The position numbers and the translations under genes were made by a program. Of a stretch of 64,000 nucleotides of DNA, positions 35,314 to 44,227 are shown in pieces. The stretch spans positions 1 through 64,000 of the forward strand of contig CAWHHJ010000013.1 of the NCBI GenBank assembly GCA_963829085.1, in the 5' to 3' direction. This stretch comes from PALSA-1004 sp963829085 (GTDB lineage: Bacteria > Pseudomonadota > Gammaproteobacteria > Burkholderiales > SG8-41). Within the stretch, counting starts at the first letter, position 1, and each line of letters begins with the position of its first letter. Under the pieces are notes generated by a model that was given only the letters and a program-made list of their open reading frames with translations, had not been told where the DNA came from and did no database searches.

Positions 35314-36927
35314 GTGCCGAAGACCGCAGAGATCATTGCCAGCGCGCTGCATGAAGACGGCATTCGTTACGCCTTCGGTATTCCCGGCGGTGAAGTGCTC
35401 GAATTACTCGAGGCGTTTCGCAAGGTCGGGATCAAATTCATACTCACCAAGCAGGAGTTGGGCGCGGGCATCATGGCCGACGCCACGTATCAGCTCACCG
35501 GCAAGCCCGGCGTCCTGGTTGCAACACTCGGTCCCGGCATTACAAACACGACGACGGCGGTGGCGCAGGCGCTGCTTGATCGCTCGGCGGTGATGGTGCT
35601 GACCGGCGAAATCGCAACGACGCTCAAGTCAATTTATACGCACCAGATCATCGACCAGGAAAGCCTGCTGCGGCCGCTGGTCAAATGGTCGACGACGATC
35701 GCCGCGCGCAACGCGTTTGATCAAGTGCGCAAGGGATTGGCGCTCGCGAAACTGCCGATGCCCGGTCCGGTGCATTTCAATGTGCCGACGGATATCGCGG
35801 CGGTCGAACAGGCGGAATCGCGTCGATTCGCGCCCGTTGCCGTGCGCACGCTGCCGCGCCGTGAGGATCGGGCGCCGATCGAAGCACTGCTCAAGCGGGC
35901 GAAGCGGCCACTGGCGCTCATCGGCGTCGGTGTGCAGATCGACGGCGCAGAGCGCGAGTTGAAGCGCTTCATCGAAGCGTGGCGTGTGCCGTTCATCGCA
36001 ACATACAAAGCGAAGGGCGTCGTGCCTGAGGATCATCCGCTGTGTGCCGGTGCAACCGGACTCAGCCCGGTGGTCGACAAAATCCATATGGCGCATGTGC
36101 GCGAATCGGATCTCATACTCACTATCGGCTTCGATCCCGTCGAACTGAGGTCCGACTGGATAGCGCCGTGGGACGAGAAGAAAGCATCGGTAAACATCGA
36201 CCTCGTTCCCAACGCTCACCACGTTTACCGCAGCCAGTTCGAGTATGCGGGCAGTATTACGGGCTGCCTCCAAGCGCTGGTACAAGCCGCGCCGAAACGT
36301 CCGGTGTCGCGCTGGCTCGATGCGGACCTCGACCGTTATCGGCGGACCGTTCAGCATGCAATCGCAAGCACGCCCGCGAAGGGCATCGGCCCTTATCAGG
36401 TAGCGCTCGCGCTGCGTGAAGTCTTTCCGCGCGACACCATTGCCACGATCGACACGGGCTCCCACCGTATTCTCATCAATCATGTGTGGCAGTCGTTCGA
36501 GCCCCGCCGATTGCTGCAGTCGAATGGTCTCGGCACCATGGGCTATGCGTTGCCATCAGCGATTGCAGCCAAGCTCATGTTCCCGAAGCGGCCGGTGCTT
36601 GCGATGATGGGCGAAGCGGGCCTCGATATGGTGCTGGGTGAAATGGCGCTGCTTCCCGAGCACAAACTCGCACTCACCATCGTTGTCTTCCGCGATGACA
36701 CGCTTTCGCTCATTAAGTTGAAGCAGCAGCGCATGAAGCTGCCGGAGACGGGTGTGGCGATGGGAAGCCCCGATTACGTAATGGTGGCTGAAGCGTACGG
36801 CGGCAACGGTTTCGTTGTGAACAGCGTGCCCGAGCTCAAAAAAGCGGCGCGTGTTGCGCTTACCAGCAAGCGCTTCACGCTTATCGAAGCACGGATCAAT
36901 CCGGCCGAATACAACAACCAGATGTAA
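35314..36927 (+). CDS. Thiamine diphosphate-dependent enzyme, acetolactate-synthase-like
   Basis: A 537-residue ThDP enzyme of the acetolactate synthase / 2-oxoacid decarboxylase superfamily. N-terminal domain: RYAFGIPGGEVLELLEA and the proton-relay Glu in TKQELGAGIMADATYQ, then KPGVLVATLGPGITNT. A middle Rossmann-like domain (RPLALIGVGVQIDGAE) follows, then the cofactor-binding C-terminal domain. The metal motif normally GDG-(25-30)-N reads GEAG with RDD later, a notable substitution. The start is the GTG at 35314 preceded by GAGGAG; the frame is open further but without a family-like N-terminus. First gene of a co-directional cluster with TctBA and dehydrogenase/dehydratase homologues. Probably decarboxylates or condenses a 2-oxoacid. 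Confidence 0.82.
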   Translation: MPKTAEIIASALHEDGIRYAFGIPGGEVLELLEAFRKVGIKFILTKQELGAGIMADATYQLTGKPGVLVATLGPGITNTTTAVAQALLDRSAVMVLTGEIATTLKSIYTHQIIDQESLLRPLVKWSTTIAARNAFDQVRKGLALAKLPMPGPVHFNVPTDIAAVEQAESRRFAPVAVRTLPRREDRAPIEALLKRAKRPLALIGVGVQIDGAERELKRFIEAWRVPFIATYKAKGVVPEDHPLCAGATGLSPVVDKIHMAHVRESDLILTIGFDPVELRSDWIAPWDEKKASVNIDLVPNAHHVYRSQFEYAGSITGCLQALVQAAPKRPVSRWLDADLDRYRRTVQHAIASTPAKGIGPYQVALALREVFPRDTIATIDTGSHRILINHVWQSFEPRRLLQSNGLGTMGYALPSAIAAKLMFPKRPVLAMMGEAGLDMVLGEMALLPEHKLALTIVVFRDDTLSLIKLKQQRMKLPETGVAMGSPDYVMVAEAYGGNGFVVNSVPELKKAARVALTSKRFTLIEARINPAEYNNQM

Positions 36928-36930
36928 TTC

Positions 36931-37389
36931 ATGCGCACTGACCGGATTATCAGCGGACTCACCTTACTGCTCGCCGCGGTTTACCTGTACGCGACCTCAC
37001 GGATCCCAACGCTCGAGATCGGCGATCCGCTCGGGCCAAAAGCATTCCCGATACTGCTCGGCATCGCACTCGTCTTAGGCGCAATTCTGCTCGTCATCGA
37101 GACGCTCAGAGCCCATCCTGCCGACACTGGAGAAAAACCGCGTGAAAGCCTGCATCATCTGTGGCTGATTGGCGGCGTAACGCTATGGACGGTTCTTTAT
37201 TTCTCGGTGTTCGACGCCGTCGGGTATCTTGTATCGACGAGCGTCTACCTGCTTGTGATGACCGGCGTTTTCAACCGCGGTAAGTGGATTGCCAACGTTT
37301 TAACTTCGATCCTGTTCACAATCGGCAGTTACGTGCTGTTCGTCAAAATTCTGGGCGTTGTCTTGCCGCGCGGAATTTTGAGTTTCTAA
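36931..37389 (+). CDS. tctB: Tripartite tricarboxylate transporter small membrane subunit TctB
   Basis: A 152-residue membrane protein with four helices, the small subunit of the secondary TTT importer. It starts MRTDRIISGLTLLLAAVYLY, followed by the family-typical FPILLGIALVLGAILLV region and a C-terminal SILFTIGSYVLFVKILGV. It begins three bases after the ThDP enzyme stop and is 9 bases before tctA. The periplasmic partner TctC is not next to it; Bug proteins elsewhere in the window could serve. Confidence 0.88.
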   Translation: MRTDRIISGLTLLLAAVYLYATSRIPTLEIGDPLGPKAFPILLGIALVLGAILLVIETLRAHPADTGEKPRESLHHLWLIGGVTLWTVLYFSVFDAVGYLVSTSVYLLVMTGVFNRGKWIANVLTSILFTIGSYVLFVKILGVVLPRGILSF

Positions 37390-37398
37390 AGGGCAGAA

Positions 37399-38910
37399 GT
37401 GGAGACCCTTCATCACATCATGAATGGCTTCAACGTCGCGTTGATGCCAATCAATTTGTGGTACACCTTTCTTGGCTGCTTCATGGGCACCATCATCGGC
37501 GTGCTACCGGGCATCGGACCAGCGGCCGGCATCGGACTTCTGATTCCCGTCACGTTCGGCATGGACCCGACTTCGGCGCTTATCATGATGGCCGGCATCT
37601 ACTACGGCGCGATGTACGGCGGCTCGACGACGTCGATACTGATCAACACGCCGGGCGAAGCTTCCTCCGTCATGACAGCGCTCGACGGTTATCAGATGGC
37701 AAAAAACGGCCGCGCCGGCGCGGCGCTCGCTGTATCTGCAATCGGATCTTTTATCGCCGGCTCGCTCGGTATCGTCGCGCTGACGGTGCTCGCAGTCCCG
37801 CTCGCTGCGGTCGCGCTCAAATTTGGGCCCGCGGAATATTTCTGTCTGATGCTGTTCGCGCTCGCTGCCGTGTCATCGCTCACCGGCAAATCGATCGCGA
37901 AGGGCATCATATCGACCGTGCTGGGCCTCATGATCGCGACGATCGGCATCGATCTGCAGAGCGGACAGCCGCGTTATACGATGGGTGTGCCCGAATTGCA
38001 GGATGGCGTCGGTTTTCTGGTCGTCGTCGTCGGCCTTTTTGCGATCGGCGAAGTGTTCAGCAACCTCGAAGAGCACATCAAGGGCAGGTCGGAAATCATT
38101 CGTTTGAGTGGCCGCCTCTGGCTTACTGCAGAGGAGTGGCGGCGTTCGATCATGCCGATCGTGCGTGGCGGCCTGATTGGATTCTTCAAAGGCGTCTTGC
38201 CGGGCGCCGGCGCCACGATCGCAACGATGCTGTCGTATACGGTCGAGAAGCGCATCTCCAAAACGCCGGAAAAATTCGGCACCGGCATGATCGAAGGCGT
38301 CGCGGGGCCGGAAGCAGCCAATAACGCGGCGACGTGCGGCTCAATGGTGCCACTTCTAACACTCGGGATTCCGGGCTCCGGCTCGACAGCGGTTCTGATG
38401 GGCGCGTTCATCATGTACGGCATCCAACCGGGGCCGCTCTTGTTTGAGAAACGCCCGGATCTCGTGTGGGGTCTCGTCGACAGTATGTACATCGGCAACA
38501 TCATGCTGTTGATACTGAACCTGCCGCTGATCGGGCTATTCGTGCGCATCCTTTACATACCGACCGGCATATTGCTCTCGCTGATCCTTGCCGTATCAGC
38601 CATTGGCGTGTATTCGATCAACGGCAATACGCTCGAGCTGCACATGGCGCTGATGTTTGGTGTACTTGGTTATGTTTTCCGCAAGGTTGATATTCCATTG
38701 GCGCCGATGGTTCTCGCACTGGTACTGGGCGGCATCATGGAACAGTCGTTCCGCCAGGCGATGACGATCTCCGGCGCCGATCCAAAAGTGTTCATTCACA
38801 GCGGAATCTCCATAACGCTGCTTGTCCTGACGGTCGTGATGGTTCTCCTGCCCGTGGTCCTGCCGCGCTTGAGAGAGTGGCAGAGCGGGCCCGAAGACAC
38901 TGATTCCTAG
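37399..38910 (+). CDS. tctA: Tripartite tricarboxylate transporter large membrane subunit TctA
   Basis: The 503-residue pore subunit of the TTT system, with about eleven to twelve helices. Two family signatures are clear: GVLPGIGPAAGIGLLIPVTF near residues 33-52 and YYGAMYGGSTTSILINTPGE near 67-86. A second repeat carries GVLPGAGATIATMLSY and TLGIPGSGSTAVLMGAF. It imports citrate-like carboxylates using the proton or sodium gradient. Start codon is GTG or the nearby ATG; the given start at 37399 is GTG. Followed after 33 bases by a dehydrogenase gene, so substrate import and breakdown are probably co-expressed. Confidence 0.93.
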   Translation: METLHHIMNGFNVALMPINLWYTFLGCFMGTIIGVLPGIGPAAGIGLLIPVTFGMDPTSALIMMAGIYYGAMYGGSTTSILINTPGEASSVMTALDGYQMAKNGRAGAALAVSAIGSFIAGSLGIVALTVLAVPLAAVALKFGPAEYFCLMLFALAAVSSLTGKSIAKGIISTVLGLMIATIGIDLQSGQPRYTMGVPELQDGVGFLVVVVGLFAIGEVFSNLEEHIKGRSEIIRLSGRLWLTAEEWRRSIMPIVRGGLIGFFKGVLPGAGATIATMLSYTVEKRISKTPEKFGTGMIEGVAGPEAANNAATCGSMVPLLTLGIPGSGSTAVLMGAFIMYGIQPGPLLFEKRPDLVWGLVDSMYIGNIMLLILNLPLIGLFVRILYIPTGILLSLILAVSAIGVYSINGNTLELHMALMFGVLGYVFRKVDIPLAPMVLALVLGGIMEQSFRQAMTISGADPKVFIHSGISITLLVLTVVMVLLPVVLPRLREWQSGPEDTDS

Positions 38911-38943
38911 CTCATTGGCTAACAAAAGCGAAAGTCGTCTCAC

Positions 38944-39969
38944 ATGCGCCGCATAACATTGATTCCGGGCGATGGAATCGGTCCTGAAGTAACGCAGTCG
39001 GCACGCGAAATCGTCACCGCCTCCGGCGCTGACGTCAGCTGGGAAGTGGCGGAAGCCGGCATGCGCGCCGGCGAGAAAGCCGGTACGCCGTTACCGCAAT
39101 CTGTAATTGACATGATCAAGAGCAGCAAGCTCGCGCTCAAAGGGCCGACCCAGACGCCGTTCGGTGACCCGTACCCCGTGCGTGTCGGCGACCGCGTGTA
39201 TCCGAGCGTGGCGATCGGCCTGCGCAAGGAACTCGGCTTCTACGCCGCCGTCCGGCCGATCAAGAACTATCCCGGTGTTGCATCGCGCTATCAGAACGTC
39301 GACTTCATTATTTTCCGCGAAAACTCCGAGGACCTCTATCTCGGCATCGAGCGCATGGTGGACGCTGATACCGCCGAGGCGATCAAGCGCATTACACGCG
39401 GCGCGTCCGAGCGGATGGCGCGCTTTGCTTTCGAGTATCTGCGCAAGCTGGGCCGCAAGCGGCTCACTGTCGTGCACAAGGCCAACGTGCTCAAGCTAAC
39501 GGACGGTCTGTTCCTCAAAGTGGCGCAGGACGTCGCCGGCGATTATCCGGATATTGAGCTGGATAACCGGGTCATCGACGCGCTTTGCATGGAGCTAGTG
39601 ATCAAGCCTGAAACGTACGACGGACTGCTGCTGCAAAATCTGTATGGCGACATCGTTTCGGATCTCGGCGCCGGTCTCGTCGGCGGGCTTGGCGTTGCGC
39701 CCGGCGCCAACATTGGCCTCGAATGCGCCATGTTCGAGGCGGTGCACGGTTCAGCGCCTGATATCGCCGGCAAAAATCTCGCAAATCCGATGGCCATGAT
39801 TTTGTCAGCCATGATGCTATTACGCTACATAGAAGAAACCGCGGCGGCAACACGCATCGAGCGCGCGGTCGAAACGGTGCTTCGCGAGAAGAAATATGTG
39901 ACGCGTGATCTCGGCGGCAACGCAGGGACGCGCGAAATGACCAAAGCCATCGTGGACAAACTGAAATAG
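38944..39969 (+). CDS. NAD(P)-dependent beta-decarboxylating dehydrogenase (isocitrate / isopropylmalate dehydrogenase family)
   Basis: A 341-residue member of the ICDH/IMDH superfamily that oxidises and decarboxylates a 2-hydroxy-3-carboxy acid. Blocks: ITLIPGDGIGPEV at the N-terminus, RENSEDLYLGIER at 125-137 (resembling NAD-isocitrate dehydrogenase), HKANVLKLTDGLF, YGDIVSDLGAGLVGG, and HGSAPDIAGKNLANP near 265-280. It is closer in look to NAD-isocitrate or homoisocitrate dehydrogenases than to LeuB. With LeuCD-like subunits and TctBA nearby, a role in degrading a tricarboxylate or alkylmalate is likely; the exact substrate is not evident. Confidence 0.88.
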   Translation: MRRITLIPGDGIGPEVTQSAREIVTASGADVSWEVAEAGMRAGEKAGTPLPQSVIDMIKSSKLALKGPTQTPFGDPYPVRVGDRVYPSVAIGLRKELGFYAAVRPIKNYPGVASRYQNVDFIIFRENSEDLYLGIERMVDADTAEAIKRITRGASERMARFAFEYLRKLGRKRLTVVHKANVLKLTDGLFLKVAQDVAGDYPDIELDNRVIDALCMELVIKPETYDGLLLQNLYGDIVSDLGAGLVGGLGVAPGANIGLECAMFEAVHGSAPDIAGKNLANPMAMILSAMMLLRYIEETAAATRIERAVETVLREKKYVTRDLGGNAGTREMTKAIVDKLK

Positions 39970-39979
39970 CGGGACATCA

Positions 39980-41038
39980 ATGAGCAGTGGGAAACGTATA
40001 GTAGTCGTGGGCGCCGGCGCGATCGGCGGCTACACGGGCGCCCTGATGGCGCGGGGCGGCGAAGATGTAACGCTCGTCGATCCATGGCCCGAGCACGTCG
40101 AATACATCCGCGCCAACGGCATGCAATTGTCCGGACTGACGCCCGCCGAGACGTATTCGATCAAAGTCAACGCGCGCCATATAGGCGACGTGCAGCAATT
40201 CGCACGCGAGAAGCCCATTGATATCGCATTCATCAGTGTCAAATCGTACGACACGGAATGGGCGACACACCTGATCAAGCCGTATCTCGCCCCCGGCGGC
40301 TATGTCGTATCGCTGCAAAATTGCATCAACGAAGAGCGCATCGCCGCGATTGTGGGCTGGGGCAAAGTGCTCGGCACGATCGTGAGCCTGCTCGCGTCCG
40401 AGTGCTATGCGCCAGGCCACGTAAAGCGCACCATGCCGATGGGCGGCGCTCACTACATAACCTATCGCGTCGGCGAAGTGCATGGCCGGATCACCCCTCG
40501 CGCCGAAGAAGTCGCGAACATACTCAAGCACGCCGACAGCTCCAAGGTCACGACCAATCTATGGGGCGAACGGTGGTCGAAGCTCGTTATCAACTCGATG
40601 CGTAATGGATTGTCTGCAGCCACCGGACTGTCCGGTAACCAGCGGGATACCAGTGAAGGTCCGCGCGATGTTTCGATACGATTGGGCTCGCAGGCCGTGC
40701 GCGTAGGGCAGGCGCTCGGCTTCCAACTCGAGAAACTGCAAGTGATGGATGCAGAAACCCTTGCTCGCGCGGGCGAGGGCAGCGCGGACGCAAAAACTGA
40801 GATCGTCGACCAGCTGCTCAAGCTTGCAACGACGCGGTCGGAGGAACAGCGGCCGTCGATGGCGCAGGACATCTTCAAGGGCCGGCGCACAGAGACTGAT
40901 TTCATCAACGGTTTTGTCGCTGCTAAAGGCGAGGAGATTGGCGTGCGCGCACCGCTGCATGCCGCGATGAATGCGCTCGTCAAAAAAGTCGAACGCGGTG
41001 ACGTCAAACCGACGCCTGATCTTTTGCAAGGACTTTAG
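39980..41038 (+). CDS. Ketopantoate reductase-like (ApbA/PanE family) dehydrogenase
   Basis: A 352-residue NAD(P)-binding protein. The dinucleotide motif VVVGAGAIGGYTG covers residues 8-20. QNCINEERIAAIVG carries the conserved Asn, and RWSKLVINSMRNGLSA and GRRTETDFINGFVA match the C-terminal helical domain, including the Glu that contacts the substrate in ketopantoate reductase. It starts 10 bases after the dehydrogenase gene. In a catabolic cluster such homologues often reduce other 2-oxoacids, so panE function is not assumed. Confidence 0.85.
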   Translation: MSSGKRIVVVGAGAIGGYTGALMARGGEDVTLVDPWPEHVEYIRANGMQLSGLTPAETYSIKVNARHIGDVQQFAREKPIDIAFISVKSYDTEWATHLIKPYLAPGGYVVSLQNCINEERIAAIVGWGKVLGTIVSLLASECYAPGHVKRTMPMGGAHYITYRVGEVHGRITPRAEEVANILKHADSSKVTTNLWGERWSKLVINSMRNGLSAATGLSGNQRDTSEGPRDVSIRLGSQAVRVGQALGFQLEKLQVMDAETLARAGEGSADAKTEIVDQLLKLATTRSEEQRPSMAQDIFKGRRTETDFINGFVAAKGEEIGVRAPLHAAMNALVKKVERGDVKPTPDLLQGL

Positions 41039-41053
41039 GGAAAGCCACTCGAG

Positions 41054-42034
41054 ATGAAACTGATGCGTTACAGCCGTAAAGGCGAAAAGGGATCGCGTGC
41101 ACGGCTGGGTGTTCTGGTCGGTGATCAGCTCGTCGCCGACCTGCGCGCGGGCTATGCGCGCTACCTGATTGAAGAGATCGGTAACGCCAAAGGTCCGGAG
41201 CTGGCGGCGATCTTCCTGCCCGGCTATATCGCGCAGTTCCTGCATGCAGGCGCGCCGGCCTGGGAGGCGTTGTCGGAAGCGTATGGATGGTTGTCGGACC
41301 TCGTAAAGTCCGAACCTGCGGCACTCGGTTTGAGCGGTCAGGATTTATTCATTCCGCTGGCTGAATGCCGGCTGTATGCGCCGGTGCGCGGCAGCAAGAT
41401 TGTTGCGATCGGGCGCAACTATCCGGAGTACACAAAGAATGAAGGCAAGCGTGCCGGCAAGGTGCCGGCGTGTTTTATCAAGGTGCCATCGTCTATCGTC
41501 GGACCCGGGCGCGACATTCTGAAACCGCGCGCTACCAAGCAGCTCGATTGCGAGACGGAGCTCGCGATTGTCATCAGCAAGAGATGCAAGAACGTACCGG
41601 AAGATAAAGCGTACGATGTCATTGCAGGTTATACGATATTGAACGACATTACGGCGCGCGATGTGGGCGCGATCGAGAAAGAGGCCGGCCATATGCTGCT
41701 CGGCAAGACGTTCGATACGTTTGCGCCGATGGGGCCGTGGCTTGTAAGCAAGGTCGAGATCAGCGATCCCATGAATCTGCGCATCCGCACGCGGGTCAAT
41801 GGTGAAGTGCGCCAGGACGGCACTACTGCCGACATGATTTATTCCATTCCGGAGCTGATTGCTCACGTATCGCAGATGACGCTGATGCCGGGCGATGTGA
41901 TATCAACGGGTTCGCCGGGCGGCGGCGCGCTGGCTGATCCGGACTGGTACCTCAACGCCGGTGATGTGATCGAATCGGATGTGGAGAAGATCGGAACGCT
42001 CGTCAATGCAGTCGTCGACGAGCCGGCGGCCTGA
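41054..42034 (+). CDS. Fumarylacetoacetate hydrolase (FAH) family protein
   Basis: A 326-residue member of the FAH superfamily, which contains fumarylpyruvate hydrolases, acylpyruvases and 2-oxoacid decarboxylases acting on 3-keto or enol acids. The core shows SKIVAIGRNYPEYTKNEG, CETELAIVISKRCKNV (metal Glu residues), YTILNDITARDVG (metal Asp), GKTFDTFAPMGPWLV, and STGSPGGGA. The N-terminal 90 residues form the extra domain typical of larger FAH proteins. It begins 15 bases after the ketopantoate-reductase-like gene. It may split or hydrate an oxo acid produced by the cluster. Confidence 0.88.
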   Translation: MKLMRYSRKGEKGSRARLGVLVGDQLVADLRAGYARYLIEEIGNAKGPELAAIFLPGYIAQFLHAGAPAWEALSEAYGWLSDLVKSEPAALGLSGQDLFIPLAECRLYAPVRGSKIVAIGRNYPEYTKNEGKRAGKVPACFIKVPSSIVGPGRDILKPRATKQLDCETELAIVISKRCKNVPEDKAYDVIAGYTILNDITARDVGAIEKEAGHMLLGKTFDTFAPMGPWLVSKVEISDPMNLRIRTRVNGEVRQDGTTADMIYSIPELIAHVSQMTLMPGDVISTGSPGGGALADPDWYLNAGDVIESDVEKIGTLVNAVVDEPAA

Positions 42035-42133
42035 CCATCTTCATGGGCTTCGCCGCGGCCTGCCGTTCTGCGCTTGTAATGTCGTAACGATCAGGTGCAT
42101 GCTCTCGAAACGATGTCGACGAGCGTTTAGGAT

Positions 42134-42784
42134 TTGAACACGTTCTTGCGCCATATCATCCGGCTGCTGACGGCAGCGGTGTTGTGCGTCAGCTGCGTGG
42201 CATTGGCGGCGTCGGACTGTGCAGGCCCGTCAACGGCGCGCAACGCAAGCGACCAGATCGTAGATTGGTACGACAATTTCGTCAGACCTTTCCATCCTGC
42301 GCCGGCTGATGCGCCGGTCACCAAACCGACGCGCGAACAGGTGCAGGCATACATCGATGAAGTCGCGCCTTTTCATAACCGTGCGGTACTCGATCCCGTG
42401 TTTTTCGAGCCGCTTGTCGAACAGGTTCTCGCGAGCTATCGCAATGCAAGCGGTTTCAGGGGCGTAGACGCGGCCACCCTGCAAAAAATCTATAAGCGAG
42501 GCGGCGGCCCGCCGATTGATTTTTCGATGCTGTGCGTCAGTCCACGCACCGTAAAAACGACGGACGATGCATTCGGTCTCACCCTCTTCGGCGTAAATTA
42601 CGCGGATTGCCAGCATATCGGGCTGCGTGGGCTGGTCTTCACCGACATCCTCGTAAATGGAAGCTCGGGCGGCACCTGCCGACCGGATCACATGTACTAC
42701 CGGTCGGTGTTTATTCCCGTGCCGGCAGGTATCAATGACATAACGTTTGTCTGCCGCAGAGACCAGACCGGCTGCACGCGATGA
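42134..42784 (+). CDS. Cys-rich secreted protein of unknown function
   Basis: A 216-residue protein starting at a TTG (42134). Residues 1-26 form a signal peptide (ending ALAAS); the mature part has six Cys, spaced suggestively for disulfides, and motifs GGGPPIDFSMLCVSPRT, YADCQHIGLRGL and FVCRRDQTGC. I do not recognise a family. It sits in the catabolic cluster between the FAH gene (99-base gap) and leuC (16 bases to the first in-frame ATG), same strand. A periplasmic role is inferred from the signal and Cys content. The TTG start is uncertain, but the signal peptide begins right after it. Confidence 0.65.
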   Translation: MNTFLRHIIRLLTAAVLCVSCVALAASDCAGPSTARNASDQIVDWYDNFVRPFHPAPADAPVTKPTREQVQAYIDEVAPFHNRAVLDPVFFEPLVEQVLASYRNASGFRGVDAATLQKIYKRGGGPPIDFSMLCVSPRTVKTTDDAFGLTLFGVNYADCQHIGLRGLVFTDILVNGSSGGTCRPDHMYYRSVFIPVPAGINDITFVCRRDQTGCTR

Positions 42785-42820
42785 AATCGAAACGCCTGTA
42801 TGGGAAGGCCTAGGACGTCC

Positions 42821-44227
42821 ATGGCGCCGCAAACCATGTTCGAGAAAATCTGGAACCGCCATGTGGTCGCAGAGGAGCAGGGCGAGCTGCTGCTGTATGT
42901 TGATCGGGCGCTGATACACGAAGGCTCTTCGCACGCGTTCGCCGCGCTGGCAGCGCACGGCCGCACGGTCTCACGCCCTGATCAGGTATTCGCATTCAAC
43001 GACCACTACGTGCCTACCAGCGGGCGGGACAAAGGCGTCGATGGTATTGCGATTCCGGAGATTCGCAATATGGTGCTGAAGCTGGCTGCAAATGCGAAGG
43101 AGCACGGCATTACGCTCTTTGGCATCGATCATCCGCAGCAGGGCATTCTACATATCGTGCCGCCGGAGCAGGGCATCACCCAGCCGGGACTTTTCATTGT
43201 GGGCGCTGATTCGCATACGTCCACGCACGGCGCGTTCGGTTGCCTTTCATTCGGCGTCGGTGCCTCGGAAATGATGCATGTAATGGCGACGCAGACCATT
43301 TGGCAGCGCAAGCCAAAGACAATGCAGATCGTTGTCGACGGCATGACGGGATTCGGTGTTTGCGCGAAGGACGTGATACTCGCGATCATCTCGCAGATAG
43401 GCGCGGGCGGCGCGACAGGGCACGTCATCGAGTATGCGGGCGCAGCGATTAGAGCGATGAGCATGGAAGCGCGCATGACGGTCTGCAACATGTCGATCGA
43501 AGCCGGCGGGCGCGCCGGCATGATAGCGCCTGACGAGACTACGTTCGCGTATATGGCGAACCGGCCGTATGCGCCACAGGCTAAAGCGTGGGACGACGCG
43601 CTCGCCTTGTGGCGAGTGCTGCCGAGCGATGCCGGCGCCGCTTTCGACCGCATAGTGCAGATCGATGGCACTCAAATCGCACCAATGGTGACGTGGGGCA
43701 CAAGTCCGGAGCAGGCGCTGCCGATTACGGGTCAAGTGCCGGATCCGCGTGATGCGACCGATCCAACGAAGGCGGCTGAAATCCGCGCCGCGCTCGATTA
43801 CATGGCGCTCGACGCCGGTACCCAGTTGAGCGACATACCAGTTGACCGGGTGTTCATCGGTTCGTGCACGAATAGCCGCATCGAGGATTTGCGCGCCGCC
43901 GCCGCAGTTGCCCAACGCGGCCGCGCCAAAGTGACGGCGTGGGTCGTGCCGGGTTCACGCACGGTACAGCGCCAGGGCGAGGCTGAAGGACTCGATCGCA
44001 TTTTCAAGGCGGCCGGCTTCGAATGGCGCGATCCCGGCTGCTCGCTATGCACCGCCATCAACGGCGATCAGCTCCAGCCGGGTGAACGATGCGCTTCCAC
44101 TTCGAACCGCAACTTCCGCGGCCGTCAGGGAACGGGCGGAAGAACTCATCTTGTAAGCCCGGCGATGGCCGCTGCCGCCGCGCTAACGGGTCGGCTTACC
44201 GACGTGCGCCAGCTCCCGGGAAAATGA
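42821..44227 (+). CDS. leuC: 3-isopropylmalate dehydratase large subunit (LeuC-type aconitase family)
   Basis: Large Fe-S subunit of a LeuCD-type hydro-lyase, 468 residues from ATG 42821 (MAPQTMFEKIWNRHVV); an ATG at 42800 would add seven residues. Key blocks: LLYVDRALIHEGSSHAF, GADSHTSTHGAFGCLSFGVG, and cluster Cys in FIGSCTNSRIEDLR and DPGCSLCTAING, followed by STSNRNFRGRQG. It could be the leucine-pathway isomerase, but its position in a cluster with TctBA, an ICDH/IMDH homologue and FAH suggests a degradative alkylmalate or dimethylmalate-type dehydratase. The tail overlaps leuD by four bases. Confidence 0.87.
   Translation: MAPQTMFEKIWNRHVVAEEQGELLLYVDRALIHEGSSHAFAALAAHGRTVSRPDQVFAFNDHYVPTSGRDKGVDGIAIPEIRNMVLKLAANAKEHGITLFGIDHPQQGILHIVPPEQGITQPGLFIVGADSHTSTHGAFGCLSFGVGASEMMHVMATQTIWQRKPKTMQIVVDGMTGFGVCAKDVILAIISQIGAGGATGHVIEYAGAAIRAMSMEARMTVCNMSIEAGGRAGMIAPDETTFAYMANRPYAPQAKAWDDALALWRVLPSDAGAAFDRIVQIDGTQIAPMVTWGTSPEQALPITGQVPDPRDATDPTKAAEIRAALDYMALDAGTQLSDIPVDRVFIGSCTNSRIEDLRAAAAVAQRGRAKVTAWVVPGSRTVQRQGEAEGLDRIFKAAGFEWRDPGCSLCTAINGDQLQPGERCASTSNRNFRGRQGTGGRTHLVSPAMAAAAALTGRLTDVRQLPGK

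Noticed and set aside
37284..38324. Open frame of about 346 codons overlapping tctA
   Set aside because: It is in a shifted frame on the same strand as a fully conserved TctA; the translation is Arg/His-rich and low in hydrophobic pattern, typical of a shadow frame.
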